Shown here: one piece after another, positions 28,879 to 38,517 of the stretch
How positions within the stretch are numbered: the stretch's first letter is position 1
Layout: every line of letters starts with the position of its first letter
Assembly (NCBI RefSeq): GCF_024294785.1
Contig: NZ_JANCLT010000001.1
Coordinates: 486,793-550,792 of the forward strand
DNA length: 64,000 nt
Direction: 5' to 3'
Source: Ectobacillus ponti
GTDB taxonomy: Bacteria > Bacillota > Bacilli > Bacillales > Bacillaceae_G
The notes under the pieces: model-generated
Database searches by the model: none
Told to the model about the DNA's origin: nothing
What the model saw: the letters and a program-made list of their open reading frames with translations, nothing else
Translations under genes and position numbers: made by a program

Positions 28879-29976
28879 ATGAACCAGCGTCTGCAAAAGC
28901 TGAGCAGCTGGCTGCAGCATCAGAATCTTGACGCAGCTTTCGTCACTTCGACGCCAAACGTCTTCTATATTAGTAATTTCCACTGCGAACCGCATGAACG
29001 TCTTCTTGGAATATTTGCATTTCCGGAGCATGAGCCGATTCTGGTCTGCCCGAAAATGGAGGAGGGACAGGCACGCAGCGCAGGCTGGGGCTACGAGATC
29101 ATCGGCTACAGCGATACGGACAACCCGTGGGCGCTCATTGCCGCTTCTCTGCAAAAGCGCGGCGTACAAGGTGAGTACATAGCAATCGAGAAAGAGCACT
29201 TGAATGTGGAGCGCTATGAAAATATCCGTGCCCTGTTTCCGCAGGCAAGCTTCACAGCTGCCGAAGCGAAGCTGCATGAGCTGCGCATGCTGAAGGATGA
29301 AAAAGAGCTGGCTATTCTGCGGCAGGCTGCCTATATGGCGGATCTGGCCATTGAAATTGGCGTAAGCCAGATTGCGGAAGGAAAAACAGAGCTTGATGTG
29401 CTTGCTTCCATTGAGTATGAATTGAAAAAGCAGGGCATTCAGAAAATGTCCTTTGACACGATGGTGCTGACCGGTGCGAATTCCGCACTGCCGCACGGCA
29501 CACCGGGCACGAACCGCATCAAGCATGGTGACTTCGTTTTGTTTGACCTCGGTGTCATCATTGACGGCTATTGCTCCGACATCACCCGCACCGTTGCCTT
29601 CGGTGCTGTAACAGAAGAACAAAAGCGCATCTATAACACTGTTTTGGCCGGACAGCTGCAGGCGGTTCAGGCATGCAAGCCGGGCACGCCGCTGGATGCC
29701 ATCGACCGCGCGGCGCGTTCTTTAATTGAAGAGAACGGCTTCGGCCAATACTTCCCGCACCGCCTTGGCCACGGCCTTGGCATCAGCGTGCACGAGTATC
29801 CATCTGTAACGGATGCGAACACAACACCGCTGCAGGCCGGCATGGTATTTACCATCGAGCCTGGCATCTACGTTCCTGGTGTCGGCGGCGTGCGCATTGA
29901 GGACGATGTGTACATCACCGAAACAGGCGTTGAGCTCCTGACAAAGTATCCGAAAGAGCTGCAGATTATCAAATGA
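28879..29976 (+). CDS. M24B metallopeptidase (Xaa-Pro dipeptidase type)
   Basis: 365 residues. N-terminal creatinase-like domain (1-125), then a pita-bread peptidase fold with the metal ligands: two Asp in FDLGVIIDGYCSDITR, His in HRLGHGLGISVHEYP, Glu in TIEPGIYVPG and Glu in VRIEDDVYI. This is complete for a Mn/Co-dependent Xaa-Pro peptidase, cleaving dipeptides or N-terminal residues before Pro. GAGGAGG precedes the ATG. It is convergent with ald across a shared terminator. Confidence 0.93.
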   Translation: MNQRLQKLSSWLQHQNLDAAFVTSTPNVFYISNFHCEPHERLLGIFAFPEHEPILVCPKMEEGQARSAGWGYEIIGYSDTDNPWALIAASLQKRGVQGEYIAIEKEHLNVERYENIRALFPQASFTAAEAKLHELRMLKDEKELAILRQAAYMADLAIEIGVSQIAEGKTELDVLASIEYELKKQGIQKMSFDTMVLTGANSALPHGTPGTNRIKHGDFVLFDLGVIIDGYCSDITRTVAFGAVTEEQKRIYNTVLAGQLQAVQACKPGTPLDAIDRAARSLIEENGFGQYFPHRLGHGLGISVHEYPSVTDANTTPLQAGMVFTIEPGIYVPGVGGVRIEDDVYITETGVELLTKYPKELQIIK

Positions 29977-29992
29977 GAAGCACCCTGATAAA

Positions 29993-30025
29993 AAGGAGGA
30001 GGAAGCACTTCGCTTCCTCCTCCTT
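29993..30025 (+). terminator. bidirectional terminator between the M24 peptidase and ald
   Basis: Perfect 14-bp stem AAGGAGGAGGAAGC/GCTTCCTCCTCCTT with a 5-nt loop and T-rich ends on both strands. Confidence 0.88.
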
Positions 30026-31147
30026 TTATGGCAAATTCAGCAGCGTTGCTGTATCTGCATATTCCAGGCCGTGCGCTTCCGCAACAGCCTGGTATGTCAC
30101 GTAGCCCTGCAGCGTATTCATGCCTTGCAGGAGCGCCGGATTATCCAGGCACGCCTGCTTGTAGCCCTTGTTCGCGATTTGCACCGCATATGGCACAGTC
30201 ACATTGGTCAGTGCGATGGTAGAGGTGCGCGGTACAGCCCCCGGCATGTTGGCTACCGCATAGTGCACGACCCCCTCTTTTACATACGTCGGATTGTCAT
30301 GTGTGGTAATGCGGTCGGTCGTTTCAAAAATGCCGCCCTGGTCAATGGCAATATCCACAACGACTGATCCCGCCTCCATGGACTGGATCATCTCCTTCAT
30401 CACAAGGCGCGGCGCCTTGGCACCCGGAATCAGCACGGCCCCGATGACCAGATCAGATTCCTTTACTGCTTGCGCAATGTTGTATGGATTGGACATCAGC
30501 GTCGTAACTTGATGGCCGAAGATGTCATCCAACTGGCGCAGCCGATCCGGATTCAAGTCGATGATTGTTACATCTGCGCCAAGGCCGACAGCCACCTTGG
30601 CCGCATTCGTACCAGCGACGCCTCCGCCGATGACCGTCACGCGGCCGCGCCGTACACCGGGCACACCCCCAAGCAAAATGCCTTTGCCACCCTCCTGCTT
30701 TTCCAGAAACTGCGCGCCAATCTGGGCGGACATACGCCCCGCCACCTCACTCATCGGTGTCAAAAGCGGCAGCGAACCATTTGGCAGCTGCACCGTTTCA
30801 TAGGCGATGCCCACCACCTTCTGGTCAATCAGAGCCTTGGTCAGCTCCGGCTCCGGCGCCAAGTGTAAATACGTGAATAAAATCAGCCCTTCCCGGAAGT
30901 AGCCGTATTCACTGGGAACCGGCTCCTTGACCTTCATGACCATATCCATGGACCAGGCATCTGCTGCCGTATCCACAATCCTGCCGCCAGCCTGCACATA
31001 CTCTTCATCTGCGAAGCCTGATCCAAGCCCGGCACCTGCCTCGATATACACCTCATGATGATTGCGAACGAGATGATACACCCCGGCCGGTGTCATGGCA
31101 ACGCGGTTTTCATTATTTTTAATTTCCTTTGGTACCCCAATACGCAC
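30026..31147 (-). CDS. ald: alanine dehydrogenase
   Basis: NAD-dependent interconversion of alanine and pyruvate plus ammonia; in Bacillus needed for alanine use and normal sporulation. 373 residues. Start is GTG at 31147 ([15 protein letters not shown]) with AGGAGAG six bases upstream; the longer frame is rejected. Catalytic Lys in MVMKVKEP, His in [14 protein letters not shown] site [13 protein letters not shown] and Asp in VDIAIDQGG are all present. Confidence 0.97.
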   Translation of the reverse strand: MRIGVPKEIKNNENRVAMTPAGVYHLVRNHHEVYIEAGAGLGSGFADEEYVQAGGRIVDTAADAWSMDMVMKVKEPVPSEYGYFREGLILFTYLHLAPEPELTKALIDQKVVGIAYETVQLPNGSLPLLTPMSEVAGRMSAQIGAQFLEKQEGGKGILLGGVPGVRRGRVTVIGGGVAGTNAAKVAVGLGADVTIIDLNPDRLRQLDDIFGHQVTTLMSNPYNIAQAVKESDLVIGAVLIPGAKAPRLVMKEMIQSMEAGSVVVDIAIDQGGIFETTDRITTHDNPTYVKEGVVHYAVANMPGAVPRTSTIALTNVTVPYAVQIANKGYKQACLDNPALLQGMNTLQGYVTYQAVAEAHGLEYADTATLLNLP

Positions 31148-31340
31148 GGCGCTCTCTCCTTTACCTGTAATTGCATTGTTTTCCACAGCATGCCCGAAAA
31201 CGCGCACGTTTCATGCAGAATCACATTACAATAGTATATTTCCCCAGGTAAAGGAGGGCGCCTCTTTTCAGTAAATCAGCAGCGGAGTTGCCCTGCACAC
31301 AAAGTCCGCTTCTCTTGGCGGCCGGCTGCTGGAGCTTTTC

Positions 31341-32096
31341 TTAGCGGTGCCGGTGAATGACGTCCATCCCGCCTGTTACTTCTATGACAGTCCCGGTCAG
31401 CATATCAGAGTTTTCCTCACACAGAAATGTAATCACCCGGGCAATGTCCTCCCCGGTTCCCGGCCGCCCGATTGGCGCCCGCCGCTCTCCGTGCATCCTC
31501 GCCTGTTCAATAGAAGACTCCTTCATCGGCCCGACAATATCCCCCGGACAAACCATGTTGGAGGTGATGCCAAATTGCGCTTCCTCATAGGCAATGGTTT
31601 TCGTCAGAGACACGAGCCCCACCTTGGCCGCGGCAAATGCCGACCGGTAAATCCAGCCCGGCGCACTGTCCGCGCCTTGGAAGCCATAGTTAATGACACG
31701 GCCGAACTCATGCTGGCGCATCAGCGGGATGACCTGCTTCAGCAGATAAAAGACGGCTGTCAGGTTGCCGTTGATGACGTCATGCCACTCCTGCTCATCA
31801 TAGTCCATCAGCCGCTTCCGTTCAAAAACGTACGGGCCGGCATTATTAATCAGAAAATCGATCCGGCCGAACCGCTCCACGGTTTGCCCGACGATGCGGG
31901 AGATATCTTCTTTCTTCGTCACATCTCCCTGCAGCAGCTGCAGCCGCTCCTCCAAGTGGCTGTATTGCTCTCTCAGTTCCACGGCCGATGCCTCATCACG
32001 GTACGTTACCGTCACTGAATACCCCTTGGCCAGCAGCTCTTCTGTCACGCGTCGCCCCAATCCCCTGGCCCCTGCCGTAATGAGCGCATGTCGCAC
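31341..32096 (-). CDS. short-chain dehydrogenase/reductase family protein with altered active site
   Basis: 251 residues. The Rossmann part is normal: TAGARGLGR cofactor loop, NNAGPYVF and late VCPGDIVG. But the catalytic YxxxK position reads FAAAK (Phe154, Lys158), and the segment where the catalytic Ser should lie reads INYGFQG. The cofactor site is intact while the proton donor is missing. Start is GTG at 32096 behind GGGAGGGG. Resembles 3-oxoacyl-ACP reductases overall, but activity should not be assumed. Confidence 0.85.
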   Translation of the reverse strand: MRHALITAGARGLGRRVTEELLAKGYSVTVTYRDEASAVELREQYSHLEERLQLLQGDVTKKEDISRIVGQTVERFGRIDFLINNAGPYVFERKRLMDYDEQEWHDVINGNLTAVFYLLKQVIPLMRQHEFGRVINYGFQGADSAPGWIYRSAFAAAKVGLVSLTKTIAYEEAQFGITSNMVCPGDIVGPMKESSIEQARMHGERRAPIGRPGTGEDIARVITFLCEENSDMLTGTVIEVTGGMDVIHRHR

Positions 32097-32458
32097 AAGC
32101 AACCCCTCCCTTTTTCTCAGCTTATATAAGATTCGCATAAGATATGTATAACATATGTAGCAAACTTCTGCAGGCACTGACAACTAATATGCTCATCTGG
32201 CGGATGTGAAAATTGTCTTTCTCTCCTTCCATCATGTCCAGTATGATAGGAGAAAACTGAAAATCCTAGACTGTCAGTCTGCCGGAATGTCCGTTTGAAA
32301 GCATGCTGTATGTTTTGTGCAAATACTGCAGGTTTCTTTCACATAAAAATCACTCTATATTCAAAAATTTGTAAAGAAATTGAAAACTCTTCCAACTGGT
32401 TTTCGTTTATAATAACAGTGTAGAAAGTTATTTCTATTGAAACTGGGAGGGAATCCTC
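32097..32458. other. 362-nt divergent intergenic region
   Basis: Between the SDR gene and the universal stress gene. It holds the SDR promoter candidate (32154-32183) and, for the stress gene, a -10 TATAAT at 32408-32413 without a good -35; TTGAAA at 32380 is 22 nt away. GAAAGCATGCTG at 32296-32308 is a short palindrome of unknown meaning. No open frame of interest. Confidence 0.6.
32154..32183 (-). promoter_or_regulatory. candidate promoter of the SDR gene
   Basis: On the minus strand TTGTCA (32183-32178), 18-nt spacer, TACATA (32159-32154); gives a leader of about 50 nt. Confidence 0.45.
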
Positions 32459-32917
32459 ATGGCCAACTATCAAAACGTATTAGTCGCTGTAGACGGCTCT
32501 AAAGAAGCGGAGCTTGCATTTAGAAAAGCAATTCATGCCGCAAAACGCAATAACGCAAAACTGGTTATCACTCATGTTGTCGACGTAAAAGCATATTCTG
32601 CTGTAGAAGCTTACAGCCGTGCCATTGCAGAACGTGCGAATGTATTCGCAGAAGACCTGCTGGAGGATTATAAGAAAGCAGCGCTTGAAGCAGGTGTGCC
32701 TGCAGTGGAAACTGCTTTGGAGTTTGGCAATCCGAAATCCGTAATCTCCAAAGAGATTGCGCCAAAGTATAATGTTGACCTTATTGTTTGCGGTGCGACA
32801 GGATTAAATGCAGTAGAGCGCTTCCTGATCGGCAGTGTCTCTGAGCACATTATCCGCTACGCGAAATGTGACGTGCTGGTTGTGCGCCGTGAGGAAGACG
32901 TAGACGCTGACATCTAA
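32459..32917 (+). CDS. universal stress protein, UspA family
   Basis: 152 residues, one Usp domain. VAVDGSKEAELAF at the start and the ATP-binding pattern G-x2-G-x9-G-S in GATGLNAVERFLIGS show the nucleotide-binding subclass. Strong ribosome site GGGAGGG. Monocistronic, with its own perfect terminator. Codon use is plainer and more AT-rich than neighbours, consistent with high expression. Confidence 0.94.
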   Translation: MANYQNVLVAVDGSKEAELAFRKAIHAAKRNNAKLVITHVVDVKAYSAVEAYSRAIAERANVFAEDLLEDYKKAALEAGVPAVETALEFGNPKSVISKEIAPKYNVDLIVCGATGLNAVERFLIGSVSEHIIRYAKCDVLVVRREEDVDADI

Positions 32918-32932
32918 GGAATGTTGATATAC

Positions 32933-32962
32933 AAAGAGGCTGGCCTGAGCCAGCCTCTTTAT
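32933..32962 (+). terminator. universal stress gene terminator
   Basis: Perfect 12-bp stem AAAGAGGCTGGC/GCCAGCCTCTTT with 4-nt loop, then TATTT. Confidence 0.88.
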
Positions 32963-33051
32963 TTCCCCCCACTTCCGCCGTGTCTCTGACCATGGCTCAT
33001 CCCCCGTCCGGAACATATATAATTTACGTTTCATACCATTTACACCATTTC

Positions 33052-33101
33052 TTATTAAACCTTTAATAAAAGCCATACATACGCTTAACATTCTCTTGCT
33101 T
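33052..33101 (+). promoter_or_regulatory. Pho-box-like direct repeat array before the phoX-like gene
   Basis: Hexamers TTATTA (33052), TTAATA (33063), CATACA (33074), TTAACA (33085) and a weak TTGCTT (33096) recur at exact 11-bp steps. Bacillus PhoP binds TT(A/T)ACA direct repeats with 5-bp spacers. Only one hexamer is perfect, so this is a candidate. Confidence 0.45.
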
Positions 33102-33146
33102 TAATTGATAGTAGAGCAAGGAATTCAGAAAACTGGGAGGATTCAT

Positions 33147-35075
33147 ATGAAACAGGTTTTTGGCAAAACAGGCGCGGTAATGGCTTTGACTTTAGCTTTA
33201 ACAGTTCCTGCATTGACACCGGCTATGGCAAGCAACAGCCATGCAACAATTGAGTCTGTAAAGTTTAATGGTATGGATGCACCTAAAACGATTGATCAAA
33301 TGGTGAAAACTTACACAAATGCTTCTTTGGAAGTAAAGTACAGCAACGGATACACAAAAAAGTTTCCTCTTTCCTACAAACGGCTGTTCAAATCCGAGGA
33401 TCAGGTAGCCCTGAATAAGGACAAACTGATTCCTGCCGGTACGCCAATTGATGTAAACGGCAACCCAATCATTGACCGCAGTGTGCCTGGCGCACCCGCC
33501 TATTATGTGTCTGATGCGCCTGACGCAAACAGCCTGCTGAAGCCCATTAACGGACAGCTGTATATGGTGACGCACTATGAGTATCAGACAATTGATGCTT
33601 CCGGTACATCAGCCTACGGGATCGTGCCTGCCTCCATGTCCCTGTCCACTCTGGAGCAGAATAAGAAAACCGGTGAACTGACAACAAAGTCGGTTAAGAA
33701 GATCGACTTTTCCGGAGTAAACGGCCTCTGGATTCCGTGCAACGGGTCTCTCTCGCCATGGAACACACATCTTGGTTCTGAAGAATATGAGCCGGATGCG
33801 CGCAGCTTTGAAACAAATCCAACTTCTTCCGCAAGAACATCCGTGGAGAGCTTTGCCCGCTTGTATTTTGGCGATGCATCCAAAGCAAACCCTTATTTCT
33901 ACGGATTTATCCCTGAGATTGCCGTGGGCAAAAACGGTGAAACATCCGTTGTGAAGCATTACAGCATCGGCCGCTTCTCCCATGAACTAATGAAGATGAT
34001 GCCTGATAAGAAGACAGCCTTCTTTGGCGATGACGGCTCCTACACAACTATGTTCATGTATGTGGCTGATCAAAAAGAGGACCTCTCAGCCGGCACTCTG
34101 TACGCAGCGAAATTCCACCAGACCGGCACAGAAAATGGCGGCTCCGGCAATCTGGAATGGATCAAGCTTGGCCATGCAACTGATAAAGAAGTGAAACAAA
34201 TCATCGACAGCGGCGTGAAGTTCAGCGATATCTTTGAAACCTCCAGTGTGCCAAAGGATGGCTTTAAAGCCATCAGACAGTATTCCTATGGCAAAACGGA
34301 ATACCTGAAGCTGAAGCAGGGCATGGAAAAAGCGGCTGCATTCCTGGAATCCCGCCGGTATGCGGCGCTGCTTGGCGCAACATCCGAGTTTAATAAGATG
34401 GAAGGCGTCACGCTGAATGAGAAAGACGGCAAGGTATATGTTGCCATCTCCGACCAAAGCAACGGCATGCTTGCAAACCCTGCAGATCCTGCTGATGATA
34501 TGAAGCTGCCGAAAATTAAATCCGGTGTCACCTATCAATTGGACCTGGCTGCCGGCCAAAAGGACAGCGCAGGGAACGCCATCGACAGTAAGTATGTGGC
34601 AGCCGGTATGTCCGGACTGATCGCCGGCAAGGATATGCCATCCGCGGATGCATACGGAAACACAGCTGACGTAAATACAGTCGCGAATACAGATAACCTG
34701 AGCTACTCCGAAGCACTGCGCACACTGTTTATCGGAGAAGACAGCGGCATGCACACAAACAACTTTGTTTGGGCTTACAATGTGGATACAAAACAGCTTT
34801 CCAGAATTCTGTCTGTTCCTGCAGGAGCCGAATCCACCGGATTAAGTGCGGTCGATAACAGAAAAGGTTTCTCCTATATCATGAGCAACTTCCAGCATCC
34901 TGGTGATGAGTTGGAAGGAAAATCCATTACAGCGGTGGACAAGAACGCTCTATTAAGCGCCATCCAAAAGGAAATCGGCATTGACCGCACCGGCGGAGTA
35001 GGCTATATCTCCGGCCTGCCTTCCCTTGAGGATTTGTTGAATCCAAATCGGGATGTGCGCAGTCTGTTCAAGTAA
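33147..35075 (+). CDS. secreted PhoX-type (DUF839) protein, putative alkaline phosphatase
   Basis: 642 residues from the ATG behind GGGAGGA; the upstream GTG/ATG frame is ignored. A Sec-type signal peptide (about 1-30, MKQVFGKTGAVMALTLALT, cleavage near PAMASNS) lacks twin Arg. The body carries the PhoX-like segment NGLWIPCNGSLSPWNTHLG followed by SEEYEPDAR, GRFSHEL, and AFFGDDGSYTTMFMY, resembling the Fe/Ca-dependent PhoX fold (compare TPWGTWLTCEE in classical PhoX). I infer phosphate scavenging, supported by the Pho-box-like array upstream. It stands alone with a strong terminator. Exact activity is not certain. Confidence 0.82.
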   Translation: MKQVFGKTGAVMALTLALTVPALTPAMASNSHATIESVKFNGMDAPKTIDQMVKTYTNASLEVKYSNGYTKKFPLSYKRLFKSEDQVALNKDKLIPAGTPIDVNGNPIIDRSVPGAPAYYVSDAPDANSLLKPINGQLYMVTHYEYQTIDASGTSAYGIVPASMSLSTLEQNKKTGELTTKSVKKIDFSGVNGLWIPCNGSLSPWNTHLGSEEYEPDARSFETNPTSSARTSVESFARLYFGDASKANPYFYGFIPEIAVGKNGETSVVKHYSIGRFSHELMKMMPDKKTAFFGDDGSYTTMFMYVADQKEDLSAGTLYAAKFHQTGTENGGSGNLEWIKLGHATDKEVKQIIDSGVKFSDIFETSSVPKDGFKAIRQYSYGKTEYLKLKQGMEKAAAFLESRRYAALLGATSEFNKMEGVTLNEKDGKVYVAISDQSNGMLANPADPADDMKLPKIKSGVTYQLDLAAGQKDSAGNAIDSKYVAAGMSGLIAGKDMPSADAYGNTADVNTVANTDNLSYSEALRTLFIGEDSGMHTNNFVWAYNVDTKQLSRILSVPAGAESTGLSAVDNRKGFSYIMSNFQHPGDELEGKSITAVDKNALLSAIQKEIGIDRTGGVGYISGLPSLEDLLNPNRDVRSLFK

Positions 35076-35130
35076 GAAGCCACTCTGCGAAATATCTGGT
35101 ACAAAATAGGGCCGGCATTCCATTTACACT

Positions 35131-35166
35131 AGAGAACCTGATGGCAGATCAGGTTCTCTTTCTCTT
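35131..35166 (+). terminator. phoX-like gene terminator
   Basis: Perfect 12-bp stem AGAGAACCTGAT/ATCAGGTTCTCT with TTTCTCTTT behind it. Confidence 0.9.
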
Positions 35167-35291
35167 TAGCGAGAGCAATCATCTTTTACAAGCAACCGTT
35201 TGGTGCGGCATGGTTTGTACAGCAGGCCTTCGGATTTTAATAATCTGTTTTCAAGAATCTGTACCTCGCACTTCCTTGGGAAGCAGCCTGA

Positions 35292-35405
35292 AATGAAAAA
35301 GGGACAGTCCTGCCAACAGGCTGCCCCTTCTTCGTTTCCATTGACTCCATACAGAAAAAACCGGTCCAAGAATCTTCCCCCTGCAGGACGCTTGAACCGG
35401 CTTTT
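35292..35405 (-). terminator. two tandem terminator hairpins behind argH
   Basis: On the minus strand, first CCGGTTCAAG...CTTGGACCGG with TTTTTT (35355-35400), then AAGGGGCAGCCTG...CAGGACTGTCCCTT with TTTTTC (about 35296-35333). The rest of the 333-nt gap between the phoX-like gene and argH shows nothing else. Confidence 0.75.
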
Positions 35406-35408
35406 ATG

Positions 35409-36779
35409 TTATAAATACCCCTTTGCCTTCTCCAGCGCTTGGCGCACCTGGTCGAAACCGGTGCCGCCTTCGCTGTTGCGGCGCTGCACGGCAGCGCGCG
35501 GCTGCAGTACATCATACAAATTTGCTTCAAACAGTGGGCACACCTCTTGATAAGCCCCAAGCGGCAAATCCAATAGATAGATACCCTGCTCGATGCAAGT
35601 CAGTACCAAACGGCCGACAACCTCGTGCGCCTGGCGGAACGGCAGACCTTTTGCCGCCAGATAGTCGGCAATTTCTGTGGCATTGGAGAAGTCCTGCTTC
35701 ACTGCCTGCCCCATCTTGCCATCGTTCACCTTCATTGTCTCAATCATGCCCGCCATGACGGACAGGCTTGTCTTCACTGTTTTGACCGTGTCGAACATGC
35801 CTTCCTTGTCTTCCTGCAAGTCCTTGTTGTAGGCAAGCGGCAAGCCTTTCATGACCGTCAAGAGACCCATCAGGCTGCCATACACGCGGCCCGTTTTGCC
35901 GCGGATAAGCTCCGCCATATCCGGATTCTTCTTCTGCGGCATGATGCTGCTGCCTGTGGAGTACTTGTCGCTCATCTCAATAAACTGGAATTCCTGGCTG
36001 CTCCAAAGGATCAGCTCCTCGCAGAAGCGGGACAGATGCATCATGAGCATGGAAGAGTTGCTTAGGAATTCCAGGATGAAGTCACGGTCGCTCACCGCAT
36101 CCATGCTATTTTCATAGATGCCGTCGAAGCCGAGCAGCTCAGCAGAATAGCTGCGGTCAATTGGAAACGTCGTCCCTGCCAGCGCGCCTGCGCCAAGCGG
36201 GGAAATATTGATGCGCTTCAGTGAATCCTGATAACGCTCCGCGTCGCGCTGCAGCATCCAGAAGTACGCCAACAGATGGTGTGCGAAGGATACCGGCTGC
36301 GCCCGCTGCAGGTGCGTATAGCCAGGCATGATGGTTTCCACATGCTGCTCTGCCTGCCCGAGGAGCGCTTGCTGTACATCTTTCACTTTTGCAATGACAT
36401 CCTGTACCTCCTTACGCAGATACAAATGCATGTCAGTTGCCACCTGGTCATTCCGGCTGCGCGCTGTATGCAGCTTGCCGCCGACTTCGCCGATTTGCTC
36501 AATCAGCATCTTTTCCAGGTTCAAGTGGATGTCTTCATTCTCAATGGAAAATGCAAGCTCCTCCTTCTCCGCCTGCTGCAAGAGAGACCGAAGTCCCTCT
36601 TGAATCTTGGCTACGTCCCCAGCCGGCAGGATGCCGCTCTTGCCAAGCATGGTCACATGCGCCAGGCTGCCCTGCAAATCCTCAAGCACCAGCTTTTGGT
36701 CAAAGGAGATGGAGGCTCCAAATTCCTCTACCCATGTATCGAGCGATTCCGTGAAACGCCCGCCCCACAGCTTTTTCAC
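35409..36779 (-). CDS. argH: argininosuccinate lyase
   Basis: Last step of arginine synthesis. 456 residues; GGRFTESLD at the N-terminus, [12 protein letters not shown], the mobile signature loop [12 protein letters not shown] and HTHLQRAQP-like segment ([12 protein letters not shown]) are complete. Its ATG overlaps the argG end by 4 nt, so the two are coupled. Followed by two terminators. Confidence 0.98.
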   Translation of the reverse strand: MKKLWGGRFTESLDTWVEEFGASISFDQKLVLEDLQGSLAHVTMLGKSGILPAGDVAKIQEGLRSLLQQAEKEELAFSIENEDIHLNLEKMLIEQIGEVGGKLHTARSRNDQVATDMHLYLRKEVQDVIAKVKDVQQALLGQAEQHVETIMPGYTHLQRAQPVSFAHHLLAYFWMLQRDAERYQDSLKRINISPLGAGALAGTTFPIDRSYSAELLGFDGIYENSMDAVSDRDFILEFLSNSSMLMMHLSRFCEELILWSSQEFQFIEMSDKYSTGSSIMPQKKNPDMAELIRGKTGRVYGSLMGLLTVMKGLPLAYNKDLQEDKEGMFDTVKTVKTSLSVMAGMIETMKVNDGKMGQAVKQDFSNATEIADYLAAKGLPFRQAHEVVGRLVLTCIEQGIYLLDLPLGAYQEVCPLFEANLYDVLQPRAAVQRRNSEGGTGFDQVRQALEKAKGYL

Positions 36780-37981
36780 GCTTCCACCTTCTTCTGGTTC
36801 ACCTGGCTGTACACCTTAGTCGGCAAACCGTAGATGGAGATGAAGCCCACTGCCGCATCGTGGTCGAACTGGTCTTCCACTGTATATGTCGCCAGCTTCT
36901 CATCGTACAGGGAGTACTCGGACTTGCGGCCTTCTACAATTGCATGGCCCTTGAACAGCTTCACGCGCACAACGCCTGTTACGTTCTTTTGTGTTTCCTT
37001 CATGAATGCAAGCAAACCATTACGAAGCGGGGAGAACCACAGACCGTTATAGATCAACTCAGTCAGCTGCTTCTCAATCACCGGCTTGAAGTGTGCCACT
37101 TCCTTCACCAGTGTCAGGTCTTCCAGCTCCTTGTGCGCCTTCAGCAGGGTAACTGCACCTGGGCACTCATAGATCTCACGGGACTTGATGCCGACCAGAC
37201 GGTTTTCCACGTGGTCGATGCGGCCTACGCCATGCTTGCCTGCCAATGTGTTCAGCTTCTTGATGATTTCGCTCATCGGATAGGATACACCGTTCAGCGC
37301 AGTTGGAACACCCTCCACAAATGTGATTTCTACAACGTCCGCTTTGTTTGGTGCATCTTCAATCGACAGTGTCATATCATACGCTTCTTCCGGCGGAGCT
37401 GCCCATGGATCTTCCAGTACGCCGCACTCACAGCTGCGTCCCCACAGGTTTTGGTCGATGGAGAATGGGCTGTCAAGGTTGATTGGAATCGGCACACCAT
37501 TGTCCTTTGCATATTGGATTTCTTCCTCACGGGACCATTTCCACTCACGGACAGGTGCGATGACTTCCAGATTCGGATTCAGCGCCTTAATGGAAACCTC
37601 GAAACGAACCTGGTCGTTTCCTTTGCCTGTGCAGCCGTGCGCTACCGCATCCGCGCCTTCCAGCTCAGCGATTTCCACAAGCTTCTTCGCGATCAGCGGA
37701 CGGGACAGCGCGGATACAAGCGGATACTTGCCTTCGTACATCGCATGTGCCTGCAGGGCAGGAAGCACGTATTCCGTTGCATACTCTTCTTCTACATCCA
37801 GCATATAGGACTTGATTGCGCCGACTGTCAGCGCTTTTTGCTTCACGAACTCCAAATCCTTGCCTTCGCCGACGTTCAGGCAAAGTGCCACTACATCATA
37901 ATTTTGTTCTTGCAGCCATTTAATTGCAACGGAAGTGTCAAGACCTCCGGAATATGCCAATACTACCTTTTTGTTTGCCAT
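36776..37981 (-). CDS. argG: argininosuccinate synthase
   Basis: ATP-dependent joining of citrulline and aspartate. 401 residues; PP-loop [25 protein letters not shown] and [13 protein letters not shown] are intact. AGGGGGA ribosome site. Two ARG-box-like dyads sit between its promoter and start, pointing to ArgR/AhrC repression. Confidence 0.98.
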   Translation of the reverse strand: MANKKVVLAYSGGLDTSVAIKWLQEQNYDVVALCLNVGEGKDLEFVKQKALTVGAIKSYMLDVEEEYATEYVLPALQAHAMYEGKYPLVSALSRPLIAKKLVEIAELEGADAVAHGCTGKGNDQVRFEVSIKALNPNLEVIAPVREWKWSREEEIQYAKDNGVPIPINLDSPFSIDQNLWGRSCECGVLEDPWAAPPEEAYDMTLSIEDAPNKADVVEITFVEGVPTALNGVSYPMSEIIKKLNTLAGKHGVGRIDHVENRLVGIKSREIYECPGAVTLLKAHKELEDLTLVKEVAHFKPVIEKQLTELIYNGLWFSPLRNGLLAFMKETQKNVTGVVRVKLFKGHAIVEGRKSEYSLYDEKLATYTVEDQFDHDAAVGFISIYGLPTKVYSQVNQKKVEA

Positions 37982-37999
37982 TTCAAATCCCCCTGTATT

Positions 38000-38052
38000 A
38001 GAGAATAAATATTCATCTAGTCTTATGTTAATTCATAATGATACTGTATCAA
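38000..38052 (-). promoter_or_regulatory. argGH promoter with two ARG-box-like operators
   Basis: On the minus strand TTGATA (38052-38047), 16-nt spacer, TAACAT (38030-38025). One dyad, GAATAAATATTC (38003-38014) within AGAGAATAAATATTCATCT, lies over the start site; a second, TTATG-TTAATT-CATAA (38023-38038), overlaps the -10. Both resemble the AhrC/ArgR ARG box built on ATGAATAAAAATTCA-like halves. Confidence 0.6.
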
Positions 38053-38153
38053 CTTTTTCTGGGATGCGCAACAATTATTTTCTATGCAGGAGACAATTTC
38101 TTCGAAGTTTGTCCCGCTTTCAGATACAATAAAAATACGGAGGAGGGGGAGAA

Positions 38154-38471
38154 ATGAAGGAATATTTTGTATGGGATGAGCGCCTTGGCATTGAAGTGCC
38201 TCATGTGGAAGAAACTTGGGAGAGCCTTGCAGAAGAGGTACAGCAGCACATTTTACTCAAATGGGAAGGAATACGGGGGGCAATCCCGGACCGGATCAAA
38301 GAGCTGGAGCACATGATCAACCAGAAGCAGCACAGGCTCGGCCATGAGTCCAACTTCGAAATTTCCTGTGTGCTGAACCGGGATATTGCCGAACTGGCTT
38401 CCATTATCAATGATTTGTGGCTCTGGTACCGCACGAATCAGGATCTGGCAGCGGACAAATCGCATACGTGA
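38154..38471 (+). CDS. small conserved-looking protein of unknown function
   Basis: 105 residues, acidic to neutral, probably all-helical. It begins MKEYFVWDERLGIEVPHVEE and has LEHMINQKQHRLGHE followed by a helix DIAELASIINDLWLWYR. No membrane segment, signal or metal motif. GGAGGAGGGGG is a very strong ribosome site, and a bidirectional terminator follows, so it is a genuine gene. Its partner is not evident: argG is divergent, the EcsC gene convergent. I do not recognise the family. Confidence 0.75.
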   Translation: MKEYFVWDERLGIEVPHVEETWESLAEEVQQHILLKWEGIRGAIPDRIKELEHMINQKQHRLGHESNFEISCVLNRDIAELASIINDLWLWYRTNQDLAADKSHT

Positions 38472-38510
38472 AAAAAGACTGAGCCGGGGAATCTCCCTGC
38501 TCAGTCTTCT
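38471..38510 (+). terminator. bidirectional terminator at 38.5 kb
   Basis: Perfect stem AAGACTGAGC/GCTCAGTCTT (38475-38484, 38499-38508), with A6 on one side and TCTT on the other; serves the EcsC gene best. Confidence 0.8.
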
Positions 38511-38517
38511 TATCCGC

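Noticed and set aside
28849-29622. 257-residue minus-strand frame
   Set aside because: Entirely antisense to the M24 peptidase, which has all catalytic residues.
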